Assembly: GCA_035946615.1 (NCBI GenBank)
Contig: DASYZB010000042.1
Location: forward strand, 1-54,036
DNA length: 54,036 bases
DNA from: Verrucomicrobiia bacterium
GTDB taxonomy: Bacteria > Verrucomicrobiota > Verrucomicrobiia > Limisphaerales > UBA8199
Direction of reading: 5' to 3'
Shown piece after piece: positions 36,472-45,158 of this stretch. The position numbers and the translations under genes are program-made. How positions within the stretch are numbered: the stretch's first letter is position 1; every line of letters starts with the position of its first letter. A model generated the notes under the pieces. The model searched no databases. It had not been told where the DNA came from and saw only the letters and a program-made list of their open reading frames with translations.

Positions 36472-36864
36472 ATGAACTGTAACAAAAGCGCGGCGCGGCT
36501 CTCGGGCCTGCTGGCTGCAGGTCTGCTGTGCGCCTGCCATTCTGTAACGCCCGAAGTCGATAGCCCGGTTGCCAACGGGCCGCCGGGACCGGATTTGCCA
36601 ATGGCCGTCTCCCCGGGCGCTCCAACGGGCGCGGCGCCGCCAGCGGTAGCTGCAACCGACATTGCCACCGCCACCGCCATCCGGCACAGCATTCAGCAGG
36701 ACCCGGCTCTCGCGGACACCAGCGTCAAGGTGAAAGTCAAAAAGGGCGTGGTTACATTGCGCGGCACGGTGCCGAGCGAGCTGGAGCGGCAAGCCATTCT
36801 GCAACGAATCGACAAATTGCCGGGGGTGGATCGGGTTGTGGACCAATTGGTTGTGCGACAATAG
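36472..36864 (+). CDS. BON-domain lipoprotein
   Basis: Protein of 130 residues: lipoprotein signal with lipobox LLCAC, a Pro/Gly/Ala linker, then one BON domain (about residues 63-130: TATAIRHSIQQDPALADTSV, KVKVKKGVVTLRGTVPS, VDRVVDQLVVRQ). BON domains bind phospholipid membranes and are found in envelope-stress proteins. The ATG at 36472 is chosen for the signal peptide; a GTG at 36457 is in frame. It is 24 bases after the preceding gene. Confidence 0.82.
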   Translation: MNCNKSAARLSGLLAAGLLCACHSVTPEVDSPVANGPPGPDLPMAVSPGAPTGAAPPAVAATDIATATAIRHSIQQDPALADTSVKVKVKKGVVTLRGTVPSELERQAILQRIDKLPGVDRVVDQLVVRQ

Positions 36865-36880
36865 ACAACCAAGTGAGGAA

Positions 36881-36914
36881 CGAATTGTGGGGGGCTCCGC
36901 CCCGAGCCAATTCG
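36881..36914 (+). terminator. Bulged hairpin after the BON lipoprotein gene
   Basis: CGAATTG ... CAATTCG pairs around an inner GGGGC-TCC-GCCCC stem, with a few unpaired bases between. It begins 17 bases past the stop at 36864. A clear T-run is lacking. Confidence 0.35.
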
Positions 36915-37109
36915 ATTTCAACCCCCCGGCTTTTTAGCCGTTGATCAAAATAATTCCTGCGATTAGTCTTATGGCCAAAAGGGAGCGAGCGGGATGCACA
37001 CTCTTTGGCTTAAGCAGGACAAAAATGGTACAAGCGATGGGGGTTTTTTTACTAAAAAAGAGTTGGCTATCTCCCGGTCACTTCTGCGATAGTTTCGCCC
37101 CTGAAAGTT

Positions 37110-39644
37110 ATGATGAATAATAAAAATTGGATTAGAGGAGGGTTAGTATTCGCCCTGCTTGGCATTGTCTCCACCGCGTTTGGCAGCGAAGCGGAACTGA
37201 ATTTGCCCGATTTAGGCGGTGCAAATCGGTTTCCGGCACTAGGCGGCCTGACGGGCACCCAACTGATGCTGATTGGCATCCTGGTGTGTGCCATCGGAGG
37301 CGTCTTCGGGCTGGTGCAATATATCCAAACCAGAGACCTCCCGGTGCATGATTCGATGCGCAACGTGTCGAATATAATTTGGGAAACCTGCAAGAGCTAC
37401 CTGACGCAGCAAGGCAAGTTTCTGTTTTATTTGTGGCTATTGATTGGGGCTTGCATTCTCTACTACTTTAAGTGGCTGGTAGGGATGGATTTTGGCAAGG
37501 TCTTCATTATCCTTTGCGCGTCTGTGCTGGGAATTATGGGGTCCTATGGCGTGGCTTGGTTCGGGATGAGAATCAACACCCAAGCCAATTCCCGCTCCGC
37601 TTTCGCTGCGCTGCGAGGTCTGCCGTGGCCGCCATTGGCCATCCCCATGCGCTCCGGGATGAGTGTGGGTCTGTTGCTGGTGACGGTCGAGTTGTTCTTC
37701 ATGATTTGCATCCTGATCTTTCTCCCAATCGACCTGAAAGGCCCCTGTTTCATCGGGTTTGCCATCGGTGAATCGCTGGGCGCTTCGGTTCTGCGCATTT
37801 GCGGCGGCATTTTTACCAAGATCGCTGACATCGGGTCTGACCTGATGAAGATCGTTTTTAAGTTGCCGGAAGACGACCCGAAAAACCCGGGTGTGGTCGC
37901 TGACTGCACCGGGGACAACGCGGGTGATTCCGTCGGCCCGACAGCCGACGGTTTCGAGACCTACGGTGTGACCGGGGTGGCGCTGATTTCGTTCCTGGCG
38001 CTATCGCTCGGGGCGACCGGACCGACCGGCGCTTTGTGCGCCCAACTCATCACCTGGATATTCGTGATGCGAATCATCATGATCGTGACCTCGATGGTGG
38101 CCTACTTCTTCAATAGCAAGGTTTTTGCCGCAAAATACGGGCACGTAGATGATTTTCACCCGGAACTGCCGTTAACCTGGCTGGTTTGGATTACCTCTTT
38201 TATCTCGATCATCTTCACGTTTATCGTCAGCAAACTCATGCTGGGGGATATCAAAGACCCCTTGGGCATAGCGCAACCAAACCTTTGGTGGGTGCTTTCG
38301 ATTATTATTTCGTGCGGGACGGCGGCCGGCGCGTTGATTCCTGAATTTACGAAGTTTTTTACCAGCACCAGCGCGCGGCACGTCCGGGAGATCGTCACGG
38401 CTTCCCGGCAAGGCGGTGCCTCGCTCAATATTCTGTCGGGGTTTGTCTGTGGCAATTTCTCGGCATTCTGGGAGGGATTGCTGATGCTGGTGCTGATGCT
38501 GGTGGCGGCGATGCTCTCACATCACGCGGCGCTCCAGAGCATTATTCCGGCCGCCATTCCGTTTGCGGCGCCGATCTTCGCCTTCGGCCTGGTGGCGTTC
38601 GGGTTCCTGGGCATGGGCCCGGTTACCATCGCTGTCGATAGTTTTGGCCCCGTTTCGGACAACGCGCAATCGGTCTATGAATTGAGCCAGATCGAATCGG
38701 TGCCGAATATAGCGGCCGAAATCGAGAGCAAATTCGGGTTCAAACCTGAATTTGAAAAGGCAAAGCATAATCTCGAGAAAAACGACGGCGCAGGCAATAC
38801 ATTCAAGGCGACAGCCAAACCGGTGCTGATCGGGACGGCCGTAGTTGGGGCGACGACGATGATTTTCGGTATTATCCTGATGCTCAACAACACGATTGCC
38901 CAAGGCCAGATCGTCAACCTGCTGAGCCTGGTCCAGCCCGAAATTGTGCTCGGGTTCCTTATGGGCGGGGCAGTGATTTACTGGTTCACAGGCGCTTCAA
39001 CGCAAGCCGTCGTGACTGGGGCGTATCGGGCGGTGGTTTATATCAAGGAGAACATGGACCTCAGCGCCAAAGTGGCTTCGATTGAGGACAGCAAAGAGGT
39101 GGTGAAAATCTGCACCATTTATGCGCAGAAGGGGATGATAAACATCTTTGTGGCAATCTTCTGCATGTCATTGGCCCTGGCGTTCTTCAACTCCTATTTC
39201 TTCATCGCATATCTGATTAGCATCGCCTTTTTCGGGTTGTTTCAGGCCATCTTTATGGCCAATGCCGGAGGCGCCTGGGATAACGCCAAGAAAATTGTGG
39301 AAGTGGACTTGCGCCAGAAAGGGACCGAACTGCATGCGGCCACTGTGGTGGGGGACACGGTGGGCGATCCATTTAAAGACACCAGTTCGGTGGCAATGAA
39401 TCCCATCATCAAATTCACCACTTTGTTTGGTCTGCTGGCGACAGAGATTGCCGTTTCGCTGCAAAAATCGAATCCAAGACTCAAGCTGGGCATTGGAGTG
39501 GTGCTGTTTGTGGTCGCGTTGTTTTTCATTTACCGCTCCTTCTTCGGCATGCGGATTCCTGAAGAGGCTGAGCAATCCGAACCAACGACCCCAGCTCGCG
39601 CGACGGTCCCCAAAGGTGCGCAACTGGTGAATAGCAAGCGCTGA
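37110..39644 (+). CDS. hppA: Membrane-bound proton/sodium-translocating pyrophosphatase
   Basis: Protein of 844 residues with about 16 transmembrane helices and a signal-peptide-like N-terminus (GLVFALLGIVSTAFG). It hydrolyses pyrophosphate and pumps H+ or Na+. The substrate site differs from the textbook DVGADLVGK: here IADIGSDLMKIVFKLPEDDP, VADCTGDNAGDSVGPTADGF and later KKIVEVDLRQKG and VVGDTVGDPFKDTSS, which is the form I associate with Bacteroidota-type enzymes. The position after GNT(F) is Lys (GNTFKATAK), a residue linked to potassium independence. It stands alone with a hairpin on each side. Which ion it pumps cannot be told from motifs alone. Confidence 0.93.
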   Translation: MMNNKNWIRGGLVFALLGIVSTAFGSEAELNLPDLGGANRFPALGGLTGTQLMLIGILVCAIGGVFGLVQYIQTRDLPVHDSMRNVSNIIWETCKSYLTQQGKFLFYLWLLIGACILYYFKWLVGMDFGKVFIILCASVLGIMGSYGVAWFGMRINTQANSRSAFAALRGLPWPPLAIPMRSGMSVGLLLVTVELFFMICILIFLPIDLKGPCFIGFAIGESLGASVLRICGGIFTKIADIGSDLMKIVFKLPEDDPKNPGVVADCTGDNAGDSVGPTADGFETYGVTGVALISFLALSLGATGPTGALCAQLITWIFVMRIIMIVTSMVAYFFNSKVFAAKYGHVDDFHPELPLTWLVWITSFISIIFTFIVSKLMLGDIKDPLGIAQPNLWWVLSIIISCGTAAGALIPEFTKFFTSTSARHVREIVTASRQGGASLNILSGFVCGNFSAFWEGLLMLVLMLVAAMLSHHAALQSIIPAAIPFAAPIFAFGLVAFGFLGMGPVTIAVDSFGPVSDNAQSVYELSQIESVPNIAAEIESKFGFKPEFEKAKHNLEKNDGAGNTFKATAKPVLIGTAVVGATTMIFGIILMLNNTIAQGQIVNLLSLVQPEIVLGFLMGGAVIYWFTGASTQAVVTGAYRAVVYIKENMDLSAKVASIEDSKEVVKICTIYAQKGMINIFVAIFCMSLALAFFNSYFFIAYLISIAFFGLFQAIFMANAGGAWDNAKKIVEVDLRQKGTELHAATVVGDTVGDPFKDTSSVAMNPIIKFTTLFGLLATEIAVSLQKSNPRLKLGIGVVLFVVALFFIYRSFFGMRIPEEAEQSEPTTPARATVPKGAQLVNSKR

Positions 39645-39709
39645 ACAGCCCTAACGATGCAGTCGGAACGGGGAGCGATACGACAGCGCTGCCGTGGGCT
39701 GGTATGAGT

Positions 39710-39724
39710 GACGCCTTTGGCGTC
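39710..39724 (+). terminator. Hairpin downstream of hppA
   Basis: GACGCC-TTT-GGCGTC is a perfect 6-base-pair hairpin 65 bases past the hppA stop. No T-run follows. Confidence 0.3.
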
Positions 39725-39843
39725 GTCGGCTCTGGGGCGGCCACGCAGCAACCGATCGGCACCAAATTGAACGTTTAGAATCAAGGTTTGTTGAATCCTT
39801 TGGTGCGAAGATGTGGGTAATGACAAGCCTTTCTCAGTGCGTT

Positions 39844-40257
39844 ATGACGATCCATTACAGCGCCTCACGTAAAATAACCGAGCCTGAATTTGTGGATTTG
39901 CTGACCCGCTCGCGGTTGGCCGAGCGTCGCCCGGTCGGGGATGCCAATGCCATTGCCGCGATGCTGCGCCACGCCAACCTGCTGTGCTCCGCCTGGGAGG
40001 GCGAGAAACTTGTGGGCGTCGCCCGCTCGCTAACCGATTTCGAATACTGCTGTTATCTTTCCGATTTGGCGGTGGACGAGGCTTATCAAAGGCGCGGGAT
40101 CGGGCGGCAGCTCATCGCTTTGACAAAATCTCGCTTGAGCGACAAAGCGAAGATAATTCTGTTGGCAGCGCCGAAAGCGGAGGGATACTATCCAAGAATT
40201 GGCTTCAATGGTCACGGCTCCGCCTGGGTCTTGGAAGCCAGGAACGACCTGAAATAG
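39844..40257 (+). CDS. GNAT-family N-acetyltransferase
   Basis: Protein of 137 residues. The acetyl-CoA pyrophosphate loop is seen as QRRGIGRQLI after the beta-4 strand CCYLSDLAVDEAY; the C-terminal segment KAEGYYPRIGF matches the usual GNAT end. Substrate unknown. The ATG at 39844 begins the MTIHYSASR segment; two ATG codons upstream (39811, 39820) are also in frame. It converges on the NarL-type regulator gene. Confidence 0.85.
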   Translation: MTIHYSASRKITEPEFVDLLTRSRLAERRPVGDANAIAAMLRHANLLCSAWEGEKLVGVARSLTDFEYCCYLSDLAVDEAYQRRGIGRQLIALTKSRLSDKAKIILLAAPKAEGYYPRIGFNGHGSAWVLEARNDLK

Positions 40258-40273
40258 GAGAATGGGGCATCCC

Positions 40274-40993
40274 CTACTTCGGGGCCTGGACTGGGGACGA
40301 AGTGGTGGCCACTGGCATCAATTGCTGGGCGCCGGGGACCGTCAAACCCTTGCCCATTGCGTAGCGGGTCAACCCGGCAACATCGTGGATGTTCAGTTTG
40401 TCCATGACCGCCTGGCGATGCTTTTCAATCGTTTTGATGCTCAACCCAAGGGTACAGGCGATTTCCTTATTGGGTTGCCCCTGGGCGATTAAAGACAACA
40501 CCTCCTGCTCACGCCGAGTCAGGTGGCCAGGACCAGCGGAAAAGCGGCCAGTTTGGAACGAGTGGCGCTGCCGGGCTCTGAGCTTGCCCTCAATCTGCGG
40601 GCTGCAATAAAACTTGCCCTGCTCGACCTGGTGAATGGCTGCCAGCAATTCGTCGGCCGCCGAATGTTTGGTCATATAGCCTGCTACGCCCGCCTCAATG
40701 ACCTGCTGGACGGTGTCTTCATCCTGGTAAGCGGATAAGACCAGGACCTTGCTCTGAGGCGCCAGGCGGCAAATGTCCCGCGCAGCGTCGAGCCCGTTGC
40801 CCTTGGGCATGGCCAGGTCCATGAGGACGATATCGGGCTGGAGTTTCCTTGCCAGACGAACCGCGGCGTGGCCGTTATTGACCTCACCGGCGACCTCGAT
40901 AGCCGGGTCAGCGCTAATCAGGATTCTTAACCCCTGGCGCACCACATCGTGGTCCTCGGCAATCAGGACTTTAATGTTTTTAGCTTTTCGCAT
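40274..40993 (-). CDS. NarL/FixJ-type response regulator
   Basis: Protein of 239 residues: a receiver domain (about 8-125; acidic pair in LIAEDHDVV, phospho-Asp in IVLMDLAMPKGNG, Lys in YMTKHSAADE) and a LuxR-type HTH (about 155-215; LTRREQEVLSLIAQGQPNKE, then LGLSIKTIEKHRQAVMDKL). It binds DNA as a dimer when phosphorylated. The kinase is not adjacent. The last 25 residues are Pro/Ser/Gln-rich. Confidence 0.93.
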   Translation of the reverse strand: MRKAKNIKVLIAEDHDVVRQGLRILISADPAIEVAGEVNNGHAAVRLARKLQPDIVLMDLAMPKGNGLDAARDICRLAPQSKVLVLSAYQDEDTVQQVIEAGVAGYMTKHSAADELLAAIHQVEQGKFYCSPQIEGKLRARQRHSFQTGRFSAGPGHLTRREQEVLSLIAQGQPNKEIACTLGLSIKTIEKHRQAVMDKLNIHDVAGLTRYAMGKGLTVPGAQQLMPVATTSSPVQAPK

Positions 40994-41215
40994 GACAACC
41001 GACCCAGCTTGGCTGCACTGTTTGAGTTGCCGAGGCGGAAGTCGAGCAAGAGTTATTCACAGCCGGTGAATAACTATTGTGGGCAAGCGATTTTGATAGG
41101 GATTGAGCAAAAACAGGCTTTTTTGTTCTAATGAAGGTTCGCTTGCCACGGAGGGCCGGATTGGGCTGCGGTTGCCCGAGCCCTGGAATGCTTCATGGCA
41201 GCAGGCGCAATTAGG

Positions 41216-42394
41216 ATGAATGAGAGTTTGAGCAGTGCGAAGAAACCCCACCGGGTGCGGAAGTGGCTGGTTGGGGCAGGTCTATTGATGGCGCTCATGG
41301 CGGTGTCCGGCTGCCACACATTGGGTTTTTATGGCCAAGCCATTAGGGGCCAATATCAAATCTTTGCCAGCGAGCAGCCGATCACCCAACTCGAGGCATC
41401 GGCCCAAACCCCCGAGCGGCTCAAGGCCCGGTTCGAATTGCTCAGTCAGTTGCGTGAGTTTGCCCGCACGGAGTTGAAGCTGCCCGTCGATAACCATTAC
41501 GCCAAGTACGCCGATTTGCATCGCCGTTTTGTGGTTTGGAATGTCGAGGCTGCGCCGGAATTCTCGATGCAACCCAAAACCTGGTGGTACCCGCTGCTGG
41601 GCAGCCTCGAGTATCGCGGTTACTTTTCCGTGGCGGCGGCGACAAATTATGCGCGTTCTTTGCGGCAGGAGGGCTACGATGTGTCCGTTGGAGGGGTCGA
41701 AGCGTACTCGACACTCGGCTGGTTCAAGGACCCTGTGCTCAACACTTTTATTTTTGAGCCGGACGCTGATTTTGCCGAGATTATTTTCCATGAACTGGCG
41801 CACCAGCGGGTTTTCGCGCGAGGCGACACCGATTTCAACGAGGCATTTGCCACCAGCGTCGGGGAGGAAGGGGCCCGGCGCTGGCTCAAGCAAAAGGGGG
41901 ATTCCAAGGCCCTCGATGAGTACTTGGGACACCTCAAGCGCAATCAGGATTTTGTGCGCCTCGCTCTGAGCACGCGCTCGAGGCTTGAGGAGGTCTATGG
42001 GGATGAGCGACTGGAGGGGGAAAAGGTGATCTCGACAAACAAGAGGCGCAGTGTGCCAGCGGCCGAGTTGCGGCGGCAAAAACAACAAGTGCTCGATGAG
42101 ATGAAACAGCGGTATGCCCGCCTCAAGGCGCAATGGGGCGGCAACAACGAATACGACGGCTGGTTTGCGCATCCCATTAACAACTCGCATCTCAATTCGG
42201 TTGCGGCTTATTACGACTTGGTGCCTGCCTTCGAGCAACTCCTGAGAGAAAAGGGCGGGGACATGCAGACATTCTACAAGGCCGTCGAGCATCTGGCCAA
42301 GAGCCCCAAAAAGGAGCGCGACCAAAGCCTTCGAGCGCTGGCAAGAACAGCCAACGCGTTCGCCGAGGCCAAAGCTCCTTTAGCAGGGCAATGA
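41216..42394 (+). CDS. Aminopeptidase-like lipoprotein (PF10023 type)
   Basis: About 392 residues. A type II signal ends at the lipobox VSGC (before HTLGFYGQAI). The family signature is seen in the N-terminal YGQAIRGQYQI and in the metalloprotease motif IIFHELAHQRVFARGDTDFN, which gives HExxH (here HELAH) and the downstream EAFATSVGEEG glutamate. These match the bacterial predicted-aminopeptidase family PF10023. It should act in the periplasm, bound to a membrane by lipid. An ATG at 41195 in frame is a possible start; neither has a strong ribosome site. Confidence 0.88.
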   Translation: MNESLSSAKKPHRVRKWLVGAGLLMALMAVSGCHTLGFYGQAIRGQYQIFASEQPITQLEASAQTPERLKARFELLSQLREFARTELKLPVDNHYAKYADLHRRFVVWNVEAAPEFSMQPKTWWYPLLGSLEYRGYFSVAAATNYARSLRQEGYDVSVGGVEAYSTLGWFKDPVLNTFIFEPDADFAEIIFHELAHQRVFARGDTDFNEAFATSVGEEGARRWLKQKGDSKALDEYLGHLKRNQDFVRLALSTRSRLEEVYGDERLEGEKVISTNKRRSVPAAELRRQKQQVLDEMKQRYARLKAQWGGNNEYDGWFAHPINNSHLNSVAAYYDLVPAFEQLLREKGGDMQTFYKAVEHLAKSPKKERDQSLRALARTANAFAEAKAPLAGQ

Positions 42395-42425
42395 CGAGGT
42401 CAGTTCCAGGTCAGTTCCAAACCTT

Positions 42426-42527
42426 TGTAGGAGACGATGTAAGAAGTCTCTGATTAAGATTGTCAGATCGCTGCCTTTGGTTCACCCGGAAGTTGCTGAT
42501 CGGAGACCCATTACGTCGTCTCCTACA
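42426..42527. repeat. 102-bp palindromic MITE-like element
   Basis: The ends TGTAGGAGACGA (42426-42437) and TCGTCTCCTACA (42516-42527) are perfect inverted repeats, and pairing continues inward (GTAA---GTCTC-GAT against ATC-GAGAC---TTAC) to give arms of about 30 bases around a 40-base centre. A related left arm lies at 3684-3722. No open reading frame is inside, so it fits a non-autonomous mobile or REP-like element. Confidence 0.85.
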
Positions 42528-42621
42528 CTCAGGGACTGGCGCACTCCGAGGGGAGCGGTTGTCCCCTATTTTGATGACATGCCGCCTCACTCATGGCGAT
42601 TAGTATGATTACTGAAACGTC

Positions 42622-43545
42622 ATGTGTTCGGGTGATCGCACCGGTTTGGATGTTCGATTGGCCGGCAGCTCCTGTTCGAATCGGCCGCCTCAGGGAGATG
42701 CGGCGCCCGGCGGCTTTACGCTGATCGAGTTGCTGGTGGTCATCGCCATTATTGCCATCCTTGCTGCGATGCTGCTGCCGGCCCTTTCGAAGGCCAAAGC
42801 CAGAGCTCAACGCATCCAGTGCGCCGGCCAATTGCGGCAGCTTGGCATCGGGATAAACCTCTTTAACACGGACCATAACGAGTCTGCGGTGCCGGCAGTG
42901 TACCGGACAGGGGATTACCAGTACCAGCTCTCATGGGACGATTACATCCACCGCTACATTGGCGGTCATGATTCGGACTATGATTTAGAGCTGGGGATTA
43001 CCGCTTCCAACCAGGTGCCGCGCATCTTGAAATGCCCGGCCGACCGTATTCAAGCGTCGATTTACTGGGGACCTTTTGTCTCGCGGCGCTCGTACTCGAT
43101 GAATTTTGCGGGGATTTGGGACCTGGATGCCAAAGCGCCGATGCCGCCGGCAAAATTTGGCGTGGGTCTCTACATTAAGCATAATGACGGGTCGGTGCCG
43201 CCTTGGGATCCCCCGGGTTATAAGGTTACCTCTGTGCAGGACAATTCCGGCACTATACTTTTAGCGGAGGTGCCCAATGGCGAGAACATGGCCGGAAACG
43301 ATTGGCCCTCCTTTTGTGCAGGACCGGTCTATTCGAGCGCAAACTTTCCGGGGCTGACGCCGGACTGTTTCCAAATTGGTTCTTCCCAGTTCAATTACGG
43401 CTCGGTTTCTTATGGATTGCATGCTGACCGGTTCAATTACCTCTTCCACGATAACCATGTCGAGATTCTCAAGGTGACCCAAACCATAGGGACAGGTACG
43501 ACGAATGCCCCCAGGGGGATGTGGACAATGACGCTGGGGGATTAG
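42622..43545 (+). CDS. Type II secretion pseudopilin, verrucomicrobial type
   Basis: Protein of 307 residues. A long leader (about 31 residues) ends at the prepilin peptidase site [16 protein letters not shown], followed by the hydrophobic N-terminal helix and [20 protein letters not shown]. The globular part contains [14 protein letters not shown] and the C-terminal [18 protein letters not shown] region (an H-x9-DG-like motif, here with N replacing G). Hundreds of such proteins occur per genome in this phylum. It probably assembles into a pseudopilus or an extracellular fibre. Upstream is the palindromic element. Confidence 0.88.
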   Translation: MCSGDRTGLDVRLAGSSCSNRPPQGDAAPGGFTLIELLVVIAIIAILAAMLLPALSKAKARAQRIQCAGQLRQLGIGINLFNTDHNESAVPAVYRTGDYQYQLSWDDYIHRYIGGHDSDYDLELGITASNQVPRILKCPADRIQASIYWGPFVSRRSYSMNFAGIWDLDAKAPMPPAKFGVGLYIKHNDGSVPPWDPPGYKVTSVQDNSGTILLAEVPNGENMAGNDWPSFCAGPVYSSANFPGLTPDCFQIGSSQFNYGSVSYGLHADRFNYLFHDNHVEILKVTQTIGTGTTNAPRGMWTMTLGD

Positions 43546-43560
43546 GAGTTCCAAACTCCT
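43544..43560. terminator. Palindrome at the pseudopilin stop
   Basis: AGGAGTT-CCA-AACTCCT is a perfect 7-base-pair hairpin overlapping the stop codon of the pseudopilin gene and abutting the repeat that follows. Confidence 0.4.
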
Positions 43561-43665
43561 GTGGAGCGCGCCGGCAGAGCGCAGCGGCGACGGGGCTTTT
43601 GGATAACGCGGCAGCCTTGCGAACAATCCAAAGCGGCGTCGCGCTTCGCTTGCCGCCGCACTCCA
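43561..43665 (-). repeat. Dispersed intergenic repeat encoding CGGKRSATPL in one frame
   Basis: Read on the minus strand the segment begins TGGAGTGCGGCGGCAAGCG and contains an inner stem GCGGCG/CGCCGC (43633-43638 with 43654-43659). Its translation (ECGGKRSATPLW) is a pattern I have seen in many spurious small proteins of this phylum, which marks it as a repeated intergenic sequence rather than a gene. Only one copy is in the window. Confidence 0.55.
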
Positions 43666-43731
43666 TAAACCCCACAAAGCTGGGTTTTCGTGTCGATTGC
43701 GTTTTGCGGCTCAGACGGCATACTGGTTTTT

Positions 43732-44523
43732 ATGCGGTTGCTTTTTGTCGGGGACGTTGTGGGCCAGCCGGGGCGGCGGGCAGTGAGAGAGCTAGTGCCC
43801 AGGCTGCGTGGGGAACACCGGCTAGACCTTGTAGTGGCCAATGGAGAGAATTCGGCCGGCGGCTCAGGCATAACGCGCAAGACCGCCGATGAACTCTTCG
43901 CCGGCGGAGTCGATATTATTACGAGCGGCGATCATTTATGGGATCAAAAGGAGGTCATGCAATTGCTGGAAGGCGAGCAGCGCTTTGTGCGGCCCTTGAA
44001 TTACCCGGCTGGGACACCAGGGCAGGGGACGGCTTTGTTTCAGGCGGACGGCCTGCCGACTGTCGCGGTGGTTAACCTCCAAGGGCGCACCTTTATGCCG
44101 CCCCTGGAGAATCCGTTTCATTGTGCGCAGGCTGAGGTTGAGCGCCTGCAACAGATTGCCAGGATTATCTTCATCGATTTTCATGCGGAGGCGACTTCAG
44201 AAAAGGTGGCGCTGGCGCGAATGCTCGACGGGAGGGTGAGCGCCGTAATCGGGACACACACCCACGTTCAAACCGCCGACGAGCAGGTCCTGCCCGGAGG
44301 CACGGCCTTTCTGTGCGATGCCGGATTTACCGGGCCGCATGAGAGCGTGATTGGGCGGCAGACCGAGCCCATCATCCGCCGGTTTCTAACGAACATGCCC
44401 CAGAAATTCGACGTGGCTAAAGGCCGCACGCTGCTTCAAGGGGCGTTGCTGGAGATTGACAACCAAACCGGGCGTGCGCTGAGCATCCAACGGGTGTCTG
44501 AGTTGTGCCCGCCTGGCGAATGA
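43732..44523 (+). CDS. ymdB: YmdB-type metallophosphoesterase
   Basis: Protein of 263 residues, the usual length of the TIGR00282 family of 2',3'-cyclic-nucleotide phosphodiesterases. Motifs: MRLLFVGDVVGQPGRRAV, VANGENSAGGSGIT, the GIIGTHTHVQTADEQ-like AVIGTHTHVQTADE, and FLCDAGFTGPHESVIG. The usual GNH is here SGDHLWD, with Asp for Asn. The ATG at 43732 matches the family N-terminus; the frame is open to 43690. A cytoplasmic enzyme linked to RNA turnover and biofilm in other bacteria. Confidence 0.9.
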   Translation: MRLLFVGDVVGQPGRRAVRELVPRLRGEHRLDLVVANGENSAGGSGITRKTADELFAGGVDIITSGDHLWDQKEVMQLLEGEQRFVRPLNYPAGTPGQGTALFQADGLPTVAVVNLQGRTFMPPLENPFHCAQAEVERLQQIARIIFIDFHAEATSEKVALARMLDGRVSAVIGTHTHVQTADEQVLPGGTAFLCDAGFTGPHESVIGRQTEPIIRRFLTNMPQKFDVAKGRTLLQGALLEIDNQTGRALSIQRVSELCPPGE

Positions 44524-44530
44524 GGGGCGG

Positions 44531-44998
44531 TCAATCCACCTCTGGCGCTTCGATGCCGAGGGCGTCAGACAGGTCGAGCAGGTGTTCCTGTTCCTGGACA
44601 ATGATGCCGCGCAGGACTTCGCTGAGGGCGAATTCCCCCATCGCATCGGCCTGGCGAATGCGCTCGCGGTAGTTTTGGAGTGTGACTTTTTCGTTCTCGA
44701 GATCGAACTGGAGCATTTGGCGGGCGTCGGCGGAGGTCTTGACGGGCTTGGGCGTCACTTCGGGCATGCCGCCGAAATAATCGATCTGGCGCGCGATTTT
44801 CAAGGCATGGGCCAGCTCTTCGGCGGCGTGGATTTCGAGCTCCTGCGCGATGTCAGTGAAGGGAGCGCCTTTGAGGGTCTGGCTATAAACGGTGTAAGCA
44901 ATAATGGCCTGGTACTCGCGGGCCAGGTCCTGGTTGAGAAGTTGGACCATTTCCTCGCGGCTAATCTTTTCGTGCTCGGTCAACACTGTGGTGTTCAT
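44531..44998 (-). CDS. Ferritin-like diiron protein (bacterioferritin-related)
   Basis: Protein of 155 residues of the ferritin superfamily four-helix bundle. Likely diiron ligands are Glu in AREYQAIIAYT, Glu and His in EELAHALKIA, Glu in DLENEKVTLQNYRERIR, and Glu/His in VQEQEHLLDLSD. AAGGA lies 9 bases before the ATG. Probably stores or oxidises iron in the cytoplasm. It converges on the phosphodiesterase gene. Confidence 0.87.
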   Translation of the reverse strand: MNTTVLTEHEKISREEMVQLLNQDLAREYQAIIAYTVYSQTLKGAPFTDIAQELEIHAAEELAHALKIARQIDYFGGMPEVTPKPVKTSADARQMLQFDLENEKVTLQNYRERIRQADAMGEFALSEVLRGIIVQEQEHLLDLSDALGIEAPEVD

Positions 44999-45158
44999 AA
45001 TCGATGCGTCCTTCTGCCGAACGGGGACCGGTTCGAGCCCCGCGACGATGTTAACCTCGCAAAATTTTGGCCAAGGTCAACCGCGATTGAAGGGGTGGTT
45101 TACCCCATAAGAAACGAAAGCGGAAGAGTGAGAAGCATCGGCAGATTAAAGGTGTAGT

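Noticed and set aside
43469-43675. 68-codon minus-strand open frame containing CGGKRSATPL
   Set aside because: It reads through a dispersed repeat and the end of the pseudopilin gene; not a real protein.
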